From an uncultured Neomegalonema sp. (GTDB lineage Bacteria > Pseudomonadota > Alphaproteobacteria > Rhodobacterales > Rhodobacteraceae), in contig CAKZUT010000124.1 in the NCBI GenBank assembly GCA_937922185.1, positions 1 through 45,281 of the forward strand: a stretch of 45,281 nt of DNA, written 5' to 3'. Positions 1-8,305 of this stretch are shown here, one piece after another; within the stretch, counting starts at the first letter, position 1; the number at the start of each line of letters is the position of its first letter. Under the pieces are notes generated by a model, which saw only the letters and a program-made list of their open reading frames with translations, did not search any database and had not been told where the DNA came from. Position numbers and translations under genes: made by a program.

Positions 1-3000
1 GAGCCGCGCATCATCGAGATCAACACCTCCGAATTCCCGATCCTCAACGTCACCCTGTCCGGGGATGCCCCGGAACGCACTCTGGTACGGGTCGCGAACG
101 ATCTTCAGGATGCCATCGAGGGCATCTCCTCGGTGCTGGAGGCCGAGATCAACGGCAAGCGCGAGGAGCTGGTCGAGATCGTCATCGACCCCGTGCGCCT
201 TGAAAGCTACGGCATCACCGCCGCCGAGCTTCTGCAAGTGGTCAGCAACAACAATCAGGTCATCGCCGCCGGGGCGGTCGAGACCGAACAGGGCGCCTTC
301 TCGCTCAAACTGCCCGGTGCCATCGAGACGCTGGAGGATATCTACAATCTCCCCATCAAGGTGCAGGGCGCACGGGTCGTGACCATGCGCGATCTGGCCC
401 AGGTGCGCCGCACCTTCGAGGACCGCACCTCCATCGCCCGTTTCAACGGCGAGCCGACGATATCCCTCTCCGTCAAGCAGCGCACCGGCGAGAACATCAT
501 CGACACGGTGGCTCAGGTCCGCGCGGTGGTCGGCGCGGCAATGGAGGCTGCCCCCGACGGCCTGCGCGATTCGGTACAGGTGAACTTCTCGCTCGATCAG
601 GCGAGGAGCGTGGAGGATATGGTCAGCCAGCTCGAATCGAGCGTCATCACGGCGGTTGCGCTGGTGATGATCGTGGTGGTGGCCGCACTGGGCATCCGCT
701 CGGCGATCCTCGTGGCCTTCGCGATCCCGACCTCGTTCCTTCTGGCCTTCGCCCTGCTGGCGGCGCTGGGGATGACGGTCAACAACATGGTCATGTTCGG
801 CCTCATCCTCGCGGTGGGGATGCTGGTGGACGGGGCCATCGTGGTGACGGAATACGCCGATACCCGGCGGGCACAGGGGGCGCGGCCCTCGGTCGCCTAT
901 GGCGAGGCGGCCCGGCGGATGTTCTGGCCCATCGTCGCCTCCACCGCGACGACGCTCTGCGCCTTCCTGCCCATGCTGTTCTGGCCGGGGATGCCGGGTC
1001 AGTTCATGCGGTATCTGCCCATCACGCTGATCTTCGTCCTCAGCGCCTCGTTGCTGGTGGCGCTTATCTACCTGCCGATCACGGGTATCCTCGTCGCGCG
1101 GATCACCCGCGCGTTCAGCCGGGTGTCCGATGCCATACGGGCGCGACTGGGCTGGGTCGGGTCGATGGTGCTCGGCGGCGCGTTCGTCCTCGCCGCGCTG
1201 GCGCTGGTCGATATGGGTCAGGGCATGGCGCTGACCGATCTGTCGTCGGTGCCCGATGCGGTGGACGGCGGCGCGGAGCAGCCCGCAAACCGCAAGGTTC
1301 AGGCGATGTTCGGCCTTGCGGCCCTGTGTGCGCTGTTCGCCATTCTGGCCTTCGTGGCCGGTTTCCAGCGGCGCACGGTCCCCATCGAGCCGTATCGCCG
1401 CGACACCGGGCGACTGGGCCTCTACGGCAATTTCATGAAGCTGATCGTCGGCAACCCGGTGATGCCGCTTGTGGTGATCGCCCTCACCGGCGCGGCCCTG
1501 TTCACGATCTTCCAGACCTACCAGAAAAACAGCTACGGCGTGGAGTTCTTCGTCGAGACCGACCCGGAGGTCGCGAACCTCTATATCAGCGCGCGCGGCA
1601 ACCTCTCCATCGACGAGAAGGACGCCATCGTCCGCGTGGTCGAGAGCCGCGTGCTGGGCATGGAGGATGTGTCCTCGGCGCTGGCCATTGTCGGTGGCGG
1701 CGGCGGAGGCGGCGCGGATCAGGGCAGCGCCCCGAAAGATTCCATCGGGCGCATCCAGTTCGAGTTTGAAAACTGGCGCGAACGCAAACAGGGCGCGCTG
1801 ATCCTCGAGGATCTGCGCGAGGCCGTGGCGGGCCTGCCCGGCGTCAGGCTGGAACTGGCCGAACAGCAGGAAGGCCCCCAACAGGGCAAGCCCGTGCAGG
1901 TCCGGGTCGCCGCCGCAGATTTCGACAGATTACAGGCGGCAACCCGCGAGGTCATGGCCCATATGGAGGGGCTTGAGGGTATGAAGGACGTGTCCTCCAC
2001 CCTGCCCCTGCCCGGCATCGAGTGGGAGCTGGTCATCGACCGGACCGAGGCGGGCAAATTCGGCGCGAGCGTCGCCTCCATCGGGTCGATGGTGCAGCTT
2101 GTGACGCGCGGCGTGACCGTCGGCACCTACCGCCCGGACGATTCCGATGACGAGATCGACATCCGGGGCCGCTTTCCCTCGGAAGACCGTGATTTCGGCA
2201 TTCTCGACCGCCTGCGCGTACAGACGAATGTGGGCCTCGTACCGCTGGCCAATTTCGTCGAGCGGCGTCCGGTGGCGAAAGTCTCCGAGATCACCCGTGT
2301 CGATGGCATCCGCGTCTTCACGGTCGCCGCCGATGTGGAGGACGGAACGAATGCCAACGACAAGATCGCCGAAATCGGCGAATGGCTGAAGACCGCCGAT
2401 CTGGGCAAGGGCGTCAGGACGACCTTCGTGGGCGATTTCGAGGAACAGCAGGAAAGCGGACAGTTCCTCATGGCCGCCTTCGCGGGGGCGCTCGGCCTGA
2501 TGTTCATCATCCTGCTGGCGCAGTTCGACAGCATCTACAACTCGATCCTCGTTCTGCTGGCCGTCATCCTGTCGGTCGGCGGGGTGCTGGTCGGCATGAT
2601 GGTGATGGGTCAGTCTTTCTCGATCATCATGACCGGGATCGGCATCGTGGCGCTGGCCGGGATCGTGGTGAACAACAATATCGTACTCATCGACACGTTT
2701 CAGGAGTTCCGGCAGACCCTGCCCGATATCGAGGCGATCATCCAGACGGGGGTACAGCGGCTTCGCCCGGTCATCCTGACGACCATCACGACCATGGCCG
2801 GCCTGCTGCCGATGATGTTCGCGATTTCCATCGACTTCAAGGCGGGGGGTATCAGCGTCGGCGCACCCTCGGCGATGATGTGGACACAGCTTGCGACGGC
2901 CATCGTCTTCGGCCTCGGCTTCGCGACCGTGCTGACGCTGGTGGTTACGCCGTCCCTGCTGGCCCTGCGGGTCTGGTGGTTCGGCAAACTGCCGCGCCTC

Positions 3001-3435
3001 GGCTGGCGCGGATTGCGGACGCTGGCTCTCGCCGGGGCGGGGCAGAAGGCACAGTACAACCGCGACCGGCGGCTGACCCGCAAGGCCAGACGGGGCTTCA
3101 GCGAGGGGCAGACCGTGCGCTGGGACGAGACCGTGGCCTTCGGGGCGCAGCCTTCGGGCCTGCCGGTCCCCGCCTTCCCGGACATCCCGAACCGGGCCGA
3201 AACCCGACCCTATCCGATGCCCGGCTTCGGAACCGGGCCGCAGGTCGCGCGCCCCGCCGCTGCGGCTGCGGCATCAGGCTTCGCGCCTGCCCTCGGCGCG
3301 GCGGATCAGGATGTGCCCGATCTCTCCTTCCTGCGGGCCGACATGACGCCCACACTTGTCTGGTCCGAGGGGATGCCGCTCCCGCCCGATGATCCGGGGG
3401 ACGGCAAACCGCCCTTCACGCAGGCGGCGGAATAA
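1..3435 (+). CDS. RND-family efflux transporter (AcrB-like permease), 5' truncated by window edge
   Basis: The reading frame is open from base 1, so the ORF-track start at 133 is internal; 1144 residues are visible. Inner-membrane RND permease, expected to export compounds with a periplasmic adaptor and an outer-membrane channel that are not in the window. Visible features are porter-domain sequence (FPILNV), a first hydrophobic block around residues 215-365, a second porter domain, and a last membrane block around 825-985. TM4 reads LVDGAIVV where AcrB has LVDD, and the helix equivalent to AcrB TM10 reads VVNNNIVLID where AcrB has its lysine, so the proton relay differs from AcrB. There is an extra hydrophobic loop around 380-455, a run of seven glycines near 565-571, and a Pro/Ala-rich cytoplasmic tail of about 140 residues. 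Family assignment is secure; substrate is unknown. Confidence 0.9.
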   Translation, partial: EPRIIEINTSEFPILNVTLSGDAPERTLVRVANDLQDAIEGISSVLEAEINGKREELVEIVIDPVRLESYGITAAELLQVVSNNNQVIAAGAVETEQGAFSLKLPGAIETLEDIYNLPIKVQGARVVTMRDLAQVRRTFEDRTSIARFNGEPTISLSVKQRTGENIIDTVAQVRAVVGAAMEAAPDGLRDSVQVNFSLDQARSVEDMVSQLESSVITAVALVMIVVVAALGIRSAILVAFAIPTSFLLAFALLAALGMTVNNMVMFGLILAVGMLVDGAIVVTEYADTRRAQGARPSVAYGEAARRMFWPIVASTATTLCAFLPMLFWPGMPGQFMRYLPITLIFVLSASLLVALIYLPITGILVARITRAFSRVSDAIRARLGWVGSMVLGGAFVLAALALVDMGQGMALTDLSSVPDAVDGGAEQPANRKVQAMFGLAALCALFAILAFVAGFQRRTVPIEPYRRDTGRLGLYGNFMKLIVGNPVMPLVVIALTGAALFTIFQTYQKNSYGVEFFVETDPEVANLYISARGNLSIDEKDAIVRVVESRVLGMEDVSSALAIVGGGGGGGADQGSAPKDSIGRIQFEFENWRERKQGALILEDLREAVAGLPGVRLELAEQQEGPQQGKPVQVRVAAADFDRLQAATREVMAHMEGLEGMKDVSSTLPLPGIEWELVIDRTEAGKFGASVASIGSMVQLVTRGVTVGTYRPDDSDDEIDIRGRFPSEDRDFGILDRLRVQTNVGLVPLANFVERRPVAKVSEITRVDGIRVFTVAADVEDGTNANDKIAEIGEWLKTADLGKGVRTTFVGDFEEQQESGQFLMAAFAGALGLMFIILLAQFDSIYNSILVLLAVILSVGGVLVGMMVMGQSFSIIMTGIGIVALAGIVVNNNIVLIDTFQEFRQTLPDIEAIIQTGVQRLRPVILTTITTMAGLLPMMFAISIDFKAGGISVGAPSAMMWTQLATAIVFGLGFATVLTLVVTPSLLALRVWWFGKLPRLGWRGLRTLALAGAGQKAQYNRDRRLTRKARRGFSEGQTVRWDETVAFGAQPSGLPVPAFPDIPNRAETRPYPMPGFGTGPQVARPAAAAAASGFAPALGAADQDVPDLSFLRADMTPTLVWSEGMPLPPDDPGDGKPPFTQAAE

Positions 3436-3525
3436 ACGCCATGGTTGCGGGAACAACCGCAGCGGACCTTGCGGCGCGGGCCGGTCTGTGCCACCACCGC
3501 ACGGTCTGAAGGGGGGCCTGGGGCC

Positions 3526-3954
3526 ATGCTGCTCAAGACGATCATTTCACCGCGCACCATCGTCTTCCTGACGCTGGTGATGGCGTTTCTGATCCGGTTC
3601 AACGGCTATGATGCCATGTTCGGGAACCTGCTGGAGTTTCTTCAGCTCCTGATCCTGATCCTCGTGGCCGGGGCGCTCTCGATCTCCGTGAGTGCCTTCG
3701 GCGCGTTCGATATCGAATCCAAGCGCGCCTTTGTCTGGGACATCATTCTCGATGTGATCGTCTTCGGCTTCGCGATCTGGATGCTGACCTATCTGCTGAC
3801 ACTACAGGTCTATGGCGCGAGGGTCTCGGTACAGGCCCTCTACCTGACCTTCACAGCGGTCGGATTGTCGGTCCTCGATTTCCTGATTTCGCTCAATGGC
3901 GGAGCCGGAAAACTGCTGGAGATGGACCGCGAACACTTCACCCGCGACCGCTGA
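3526..3954 (+). CDS. Small integral membrane protein, unknown function
   Basis: A 142-residue protein with about four hydrophobic segments: one near the N-terminus (FLTLVMAFLIRF), then LLILILVAGALSI, IILDVIVFGFAIWML and LYLTFTAVGLSVLDFLI. The ATG at 3526 is preferred over the ORF-track start at 3445, because the 27 residues before it are polar, unlike a membrane-protein N-terminus, and a purine-rich stretch (gaagggggg) lies upstream of 3526. It follows the RND gene by 90 bases on the same strand and may be co-transcribed. Its stop lies 3 bases from the stop of the convergent CPBP gene. No family recognised; a role as accessory to the RND pump is only a guess from position. Confidence 0.7.
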   Translation: MLLKTIISPRTIVFLTLVMAFLIRFNGYDAMFGNLLEFLQLLILILVAGALSISVSAFGAFDIESKRAFVWDIILDVIVFGFAIWMLTYLLTLQVYGARVSVQALYLTFTAVGLSVLDFLISLNGGAGKLLEMDREHFTRDR

Positions 3955-3957
3955 ACC

Positions 3958-4626
3958 CTATTGCGGGATCGCGCCGTGATAGAAGAAACGGCCCAGCCCC
4001 AGCGTGAAGACAAGGCCCCCCGCGATCCAGTGCATCAGGAAGACCGCCGGGAATGACTGACTGCGCTGGTAGACCCAGGCGAACAGCAGGCCGCCGCCGA
4101 AGGTCATCAGCGGGGCGATCCAGTTCTGGAAGAACAGATGCGCGGCGGCGAAGACAACGGCGTTCACCAGAATGCGGGCCGTGTCCGACGGGAAAAGATG
4201 GCCATAGCGATAGAAGAACAGGGGCCGGAACACGATTTCCTGCCCCAGCACCGAAAACCACGGATAAAGCGCGAGGATCGCGATCCACAGAACCGGCTGC
4301 TCCCTCGGCAGGATCAGGAACCGCTCCGGCACGATCCACAGCGTCACGACGGTCAGGACCACCGCCGTCAGAATGCCGGTCCAGGCCAGTGTGGGGCCGA
4401 GGCCCCGCAGACTGCCCGCATCGCGCAGATGCCGCCATTCGTACCCGTCGGTGAAATGCAGCAGAACCAGCCCGACGATCATCGTCCCCGCAATCGCGAC
4501 ATAGAGGTCGATATAGGGCAGCAGGAAATACAGCGCGACGGGCGCGAGGATATAGAACGCCGCGAATTCCAGCCATAACTGCCCCTTGCCGGGGCGGCGG
4601 ACGGACGCGGGGGCGGCCTCAGCCAA
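3958..4626 (-). CDS. CPBP-family intramembrane protease-like protein (ABI/Rce1 fold), probably catalytically altered
   Basis: A 222-residue polytopic membrane protein with the layout of CPBP (Abi/Rce1-type) intramembrane glutamic proteases. Motif 2 is intact (VVFAAAHLFF, the FxxxH motif). Motif 1, normally EExxxR, reads QEIVFR, so the first glutamate, the catalytic one in characterised Rce1, is glutamine. Motif 3 (HxxxN) reads HWIAG, lacking the asparagine. The protein may be a non-catalytic relative or may use the second glutamate. It is the last gene of the leftward mce-DUF1467-CPBP unit; its start overlaps the DUF1467 end by 8 bases, implying translational coupling. It converges on the small membrane-protein gene with only 3 bases between stops. 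Confidence 0.85.
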   Translation of the reverse strand: MAEAAPASVRRPGKGQLWLEFAAFYILAPVALYFLLPYIDLYVAIAGTMIVGLVLLHFTDGYEWRHLRDAGSLRGLGPTLAWTGILTAVVLTVVTLWIVPERFLILPREQPVLWIAILALYPWFSVLGQEIVFRPLFFYRYGHLFPSDTARILVNAVVFAAAHLFFQNWIAPLMTFGGGLLFAWVYQRSQSFPAVFLMHWIAGGLVFTLGLGRFFYHGAIPQ

Positions 4627-4882
4627 AGATCCGTTCCAGCGTCTCCAGCGTCACGATGCGGTTGGTGATGATGTACCATGCGATGCCGGTGATGATCGCC
4701 GAGATGATGGTGGCCCCGATCATCTTGATACGCAGATTGGGGTTGGAGGGCGCGCCGCTCATCGCCCCTTCGGGAACGATATCGCCCGCCTCCTCCTGCG
4801 ACCGGATGCGGACGGGCAGCAGGCAATAGAGCGCGATGAACCATGTCACCGAGAACACGACGAAGGCGGATACCGGACCCAT
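4619..4882 (-). CDS. DUF1467 family membrane protein
   Basis: An 87-residue protein with two hydrophobic segments (VSAFVVFSVTWFIALYCLL near the N-terminus and GATIISAIITGIAWYIIT near the C-terminus) separated by a charged loop. Length, the opening MGPVSAFVVFSVTWF and the RIKMIGAT stretch match the DUF1467 family, common in alphaproteobacteria and often found next to methylmalonyl-CoA epimerase. Its ATG shares one base with the mce stop (ATGA arrangement) and its own end overlaps the CPBP start, so the three genes form one leftward operon. Molecular function is unknown; only an inner-membrane location can be inferred. Confidence 0.85.
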   Translation of the reverse strand: MGPVSAFVVFSVTWFIALYCLLPVRIRSQEEAGDIVPEGAMSGAPSNPNLRIKMIGATIISAIITGIAWYIITNRIVTLETLERIFG

Positions 4883-5286
4883 CAGGCTTGCTCCAGTTCG
4901 ACGAGAGTTCCGGCGAAATCCTTTGGATGCAGGAACAGCACGGGTTTGCCATGCGCCCCGATCTTCGGTTCCCCGTCCCCCAGCACCCGCGCGCCGCTTT
5001 CCGTCAGCCGGTCACGGGCGGCAAGGATATCATCGACCTCGTAACAGATATGATGGATGCCTCCGGCGGGGTTCTTTTCCAGAAACCCGGCGATGGGCGA
5101 GTTCTCGCCCAGCGGATACAGGAACTCGATCTTGGTATTGGGCAGGTCAACGAAAACGACCGTGACGCCGTGATCCGGCTCATCCTGCGGAGCACCGACG
5201 CTGGCGCCGAGGGCCTCGCGATACTGGGCGCAGGCCGCGTCGAGATCGGGGACGGCGATGGCAACGTGATTGAGACGGCCAATCAT
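4882..5286 (-). CDS. mce: Methylmalonyl-CoA epimerase
   Basis: Interconverts (2R)- and (2S)-methylmalonyl-CoA, linking propionyl-CoA carboxylase to methylmalonyl-CoA mutase. The 134-residue vicinal-oxygen-chelate protein shows the N-terminal LNHVAIAV motif (His7), the IHHICYEVDD motif (His78/79) and a C-terminal LVELEQ with Glu130, consistent with the metal ligands of this family. The start at 5286 is chosen over the ORF-track start at 5322 because AAGGAGT lies about 8 bases upstream and the protein then begins MIGRLNHV as family members do. First gene of the leftward mce-DUF1467-CPBP operon. The mutase and carboxylase are not in the window. Confidence 0.93.
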   Translation of the reverse strand: MIGRLNHVAIAVPDLDAACAQYREALGASVGAPQDEPDHGVTVVFVDLPNTKIEFLYPLGENSPIAGFLEKNPAGGIHHICYEVDDILAARDRLTESGARVLGDGEPKIGAHGKPVLFLHPKDFAGTLVELEQA

Positions 5287-5621
5287 GCGCGGGACTCCTT
5301 CATGCGATGTCAGGCGCAGCACTTATGCCCTTCCGCTCCGCTTCTCAAGCGGGTGCGTCGAGTGGACCGCACACGCGGGGAGGCAGTGGAAACACGGCCT
5401 GCGTGCGAGTTAACATGAAGGAAAACGGGTAGAGTCTTATAGAGTCGAGACTTTCTTACGCTAACGGATCAAAAAAGTGTTGCGCGATTCACGGTGATTC
5501 GCCTATCGTCGCCATGCATGTTGCAGGGGATCGCCTCTGGAACGCCAAGATGCGCCCACAACAAGACCAAAAAACCTGTCGAGCAAAGCAGGGCGTGAAA
5601 TTTTTGATAGAGGACCAGGTC
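5287..5621. other. 335-base divergent intergenic region
   Basis: Separates the leftward mce operon from the rightward SPOR-protein gene. I see no convincing small gene; the ORF-track extensions into it have atypical polar N-termini. It is more AT-rich toward the right and contains a weak sigma70-like promoter candidate, listed separately. No terminator, riboswitch or clear operator is evident. Confidence 0.6.
5480..5509 (+). promoter_or_regulatory. Possible sigma70-type promoter for the SPOR-protein gene
   Basis: TTGCGC and TATCGT are separated by 18 bases, each matching four of six consensus positions. They lie about 110 bases upstream of the chosen ATG at 5622 in the divergent intergenic region. 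Alphaproteobacterial promoters are often weak matches, so this is tentative. Confidence 0.3.
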
Positions 5622-7037
5622 ATGTCTCTCCCAGCATGGAACCGCAAGGCACCCTCGCGTGCCGCAATCGCCGCAACCCTTTCCGCCCTGACCGTTTTCG
5701 GGGCCTCCTCCGTCGCGACGGCGGATGTCACCCGGAATGCGTATCAGCAGCCGAGCTTCGGCTACGGCGCCCAGAGCCAGCCCCCCGCGCCCTACGGCCC
5801 GGCATTCGGCTATGCACCGCAGCCCGTCGCCCCGCAGGGCTATGCCCAGCCGGTCGCTCCGCAGCTTCCGGGCTACGGTCTGCCTCCGCAGGCTCCCGGC
5901 TTCGGCCTTCCCCCCGGATACGGTGAAGCGGTCGCTCCCGGCTTCCCGGTTCCCGGCGCACCCGGCGCGGGCTTCGGCCCCTATGGCGGCGGCTTCCCCG
6001 ATTACGGTTTCTCCTCGCAGTGGGGCCATTTCGCGCCCTCCGAGCCGAACTACGCCCCGCATGAACGCGCCGGGTCGAAGGCTCCGGCTCCTGTAGAGGC
6101 CCCCGCGCCCGCACCGGCCTCCGCGAAGGCATCCACGAAGCCCTCGCCCGCCACGGCAACCACGTCCTCGGATTACAGCTACGAGATTTCCCCGCTGAGC
6201 AACCCCACCTATGTGGGCAGCTCGACGCAGCTCGGCTCGGCTCCGGCGACCTATGCCGATCCCTACCAGTCGATCATCAACCAGCAGAGCACGACGACGG
6301 GATATCAGGCGGTCACGCCGTCCTACACGCAGCAGTATGATTCGTCTGCTTCCTACGCGGCCCCGGCTCCGGCCCCCGCACAGCCGGATTACAGCAACTA
6401 CGTCCCGGCCCCGGAGTACAACGTCACGCCGTCCTTCAACGCGGCTCCGGCTCCCACGCAGAGCTACACGTCCGCGCCGAACTACACCACGGCTGCCCCG
6501 ACGCCGAGCTACACCACGGCTGCACCGGCTCCCAGCTACACAACCGCTGCACCGGCTCCCAGCTACACCACGGCTGCACCGGCCCCGAACTACGCCGCCG
6601 CACCGGCTCCGAACTACACCGTGGCCGCGCCCGCTCCGCAGCAGGCTCCCCTGAACACGGGCAGCTACGAATACCAGTCCACGCCGTCCTACGAGCCGGC
6701 TCCCGCCGACTATTACGACCTGAACGCATCGGCCGCCGCCGCTGCGGTCGCGGCACAGCCCACCTATGAGGTCGCGGCCTACGCCCCGCCCCAGCCGGTG
6801 GCACGTCGCGGCGGTCATTTCGTGCAGGTCGGTGCCTTCCTCGATCAGGCCCGCGCTGCCCGGCTCGTCAACAAGCTGGGCGCATCCGGCCAGCAGGCGT
6901 TCATCGTGCCCGCTCAGGTCCGGGGTCGCCTCTATCACCGCGTCCGCATCGGCGGCGGCAGCAAGCGTGATGCCCGCGTCATCCGCGATCAGGTGCGCGA
7001 ACTGGGCTTCTACGAGGCTCGCGTCGTCAAGGGTTGA
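5622..7037 (+). CDS. Secreted SPOR-domain protein with long Pro/Tyr/Ala-rich linker
   Basis: A 471-residue protein: N-terminal signal sequence (AAIATLSALTVFGASSVATA style, cleaved near ATADV), then about 360 residues of low-complexity Pro/Ala/Tyr/Gln/Gly sequence, then a C-terminal SPOR domain (about 396-470: HFVQVGAFLDQARAARLVNK and YHRVRIGGG). SPOR domains bind denuded peptidoglycan at the septum. Start 5622 is preferred over 5514 because it opens directly into the signal sequence and has GAGG about 10 bases upstream. In related genomes an RlpA lytic transglycosylase with a SPOR domain often precedes the D,D-carboxypeptidase; here no double-psi beta-barrel sequence is visible. Likely a periplasmic division or wall protein, though catalytic activity is not supported. 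It carries an in-frame 27-base tandem repeat. Confidence 0.85.
   Translation: MSLPAWNRKAPSRAAIAATLSALTVFGASSVATADVTRNAYQQPSFGYGAQSQPPAPYGPAFGYAPQPVAPQGYAQPVAPQLPGYGLPPQAPGFGLPPGYGEAVAPGFPVPGAPGAGFGPYGGGFPDYGFSSQWGHFAPSEPNYAPHERAGSKAPAPVEAPAPAPASAKASTKPSPATATTSSDYSYEISPLSNPTYVGSSTQLGSAPATYADPYQSIINQQSTTTGYQAVTPSYTQQYDSSASYAAPAPAPAQPDYSNYVPAPEYNVTPSFNAAPAPTQSYTSAPNYTTAAPTPSYTTAAPAPSYTTAAPAPSYTTAAPAPNYAAAPAPNYTVAAPAPQQAPLNTGSYEYQSTPSYEPAPADYYDLNASAAAAAVAAQPTYEVAAYAPPQPVARRGGHFVQVGAFLDQARAARLVNKLGASGQQAFIVPAQVRGRLYHRVRIGGGSKRDARVIRDQVRELGFYEARVVKG
6464..6640 (+). repeat. In-frame tandem repeat, 27-base unit (9 residues, SYTTAAPAP)
   Basis: Units begin with ctacaccacggctgc at 6482, 6509, 6536, 6563 and 6590 with exact 27-base spacing; a shortened 24-base step leads to 6614 and a divergent shorter unit precedes at 6464. 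Encoded repeats are variants of YTTAAPAPS. Neighbouring units are nearly identical in DNA, suggesting recent slippage or unequal recombination, and copy number may vary between strains. Confidence 0.9.
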
Positions 7038-7138
7038 TCCCGGCGACCACACGACCGTCGCCCTGACCGGGCGAATCGTCTAGACTTCGATGCCGTGCCC
7101 TCCGGGGCGCGGCATTTTCGTTTCCGGGAGTACCCTCC

Positions 7139-8305
7139 ATGATCCGCTGGCTCGCCTTCTCGCTCGCCCTCGTCCTCGCCGCCCCGCAGGCACGGGCCGA
7201 ACAATTCGCCACGGAAGCGCGCAATGCGATCCTCGTCGATATGACCTCCGGGGCGATCCTGATGGAGAAGGAGGCCGATCAACCCGTCCCTCCCGCTTCC
7301 ATGTCAAAGCTGATGACGGTGGTTATGGTCTTCGAGGCCCTCGCCTCGGGGCGTCTGTCGATGGATGACGAATTCATCGTCAGCGAGAAGGCCTGGAAGA
7401 AACGCGGCTCGAAGATGTTCGTGAAGGTCGGTGACCGCATCACCGTCGGCAATCTGCTGCGCGGGATCATCGTGCAGTCGGGCAATGATGCCAGCATCGT
7501 GATCGCCGAGGGACTGGCGGGGTCCGAAGAGGAATTCGCCCGCCGCATGACCATCCGGGCGCGGGAACTGGGGCTGGAGAATTCACAGTTCCGCAATGCG
7601 ACCGGCTGGCCGGACGAGGACCACGAGATGAGCGTACGGGATCTGGCACGGCTCGCCGAACACATCATCCGCGAATATCCGCAATTCTACCCGATCTATT
7701 CCGAGGAAACTTTCGAGTGGGAAGGGATCAATCAGCGCAACCGCAATCCCCTGCTCGGTCTCGGCCTCGGGGCGGACGGCCTCAAGACCGGCCATACGGA
7801 AGCCGCCGGATACGGTCTGGTGGGGTCCGCCGTGAAGGGCGACCGGCGGCTCATCCTCGTGATCGCGGGCCTGCCCAGCGCGTCGAAACGCTCCATCGAG
7901 GCGGAACGGCTGATCCGCTGGGGCCTGCGGGAATTCGAGACCAGGGAATTGCTGCCCGCCGGGGCGGAGGTGGGCACCGCCGCCGTCTGGATCGGGGCCA
8001 CGCCCCGCGTATCGCTGGTGGTCGCGGAGCCGGTGGTCATGACCACCCCCTATGGCGGCCTGCGAAAGATCACGGGCGAGATTGTCTATTCCGGCCCCGT
8101 CGAGGCCCCCATCGAAAAGGGCCAGCGCATCGCTACCCTGCGCCTCGGTGCCGAGGGGATCAAGGGTGTCGAGGTTCCGCTCCATGCCGGTGAGGCGGTC
8201 GAGCGGGGCGGTGTTCAGGAAAAGCTGAAGGCCGGGGCGCTCTATCTCGTGGAGACGGCCCTCTCTGCGATCAGCCCGAAACCTGCGGAACAGCCTGCGG
8301 AATGA
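7139..8305 (+). CDS. Serine-type D-Ala-D-Ala carboxypeptidase (PBP5/DacA-like)
   Basis: Periplasmic penicillin-binding protein of low molecular weight (388 residues) that trims the terminal D-alanine from peptidoglycan pentapeptides. A signal peptide ends around ARA (residue 20). The three active-site motifs are present: SMSK (54-57), SGN (114-116) and KTG (216-218). A C-terminal PBP5-associated beta-domain follows (about 270-365). The C-terminus is Pro/Glu-rich rather than a clear amphipathic membrane anchor. It lies 101 bases after the SPOR-protein gene and overlaps tmk by four bases (ATGA), so it is translationally coupled with a nucleotide-metabolism gene. The dacA/dacC/dacF subtype is not resolvable here. 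Confidence 0.94.
   Translation: MIRWLAFSLALVLAAPQARAEQFATEARNAILVDMTSGAILMEKEADQPVPPASMSKLMTVVMVFEALASGRLSMDDEFIVSEKAWKKRGSKMFVKVGDRITVGNLLRGIIVQSGNDASIVIAEGLAGSEEEFARRMTIRARELGLENSQFRNATGWPDEDHEMSVRDLARLAEHIIREYPQFYPIYSEETFEWEGINQRNRNPLLGLGLGADGLKTGHTEAAGYGLVGSAVKGDRRLILVIAGLPSASKRSIEAERLIRWGLREFETRELLPAGAEVGTAAVWIGATPRVSLVVAEPVVMTTPYGGLRKITGEIVYSGPVEAPIEKGQRIATLRLGAEGIKGVEVPLHAGEAVERGGVQEKLKAGALYLVETALSAISPKPAEQPAE

Noticed and set aside
6464-6640. CRISPR-like array of regularly spaced repeats
   Set aside because: Units are contiguous 27-base coding repeats without spacers, in frame in a secreted protein; no cas genes nearby.
5469-7052. 527-residue Arg/Gly/Val-rich minus-strand ORF
   Set aside because: Antisense reading of the repetitive SPOR-protein gene; its repeats mirror the sense repeat.
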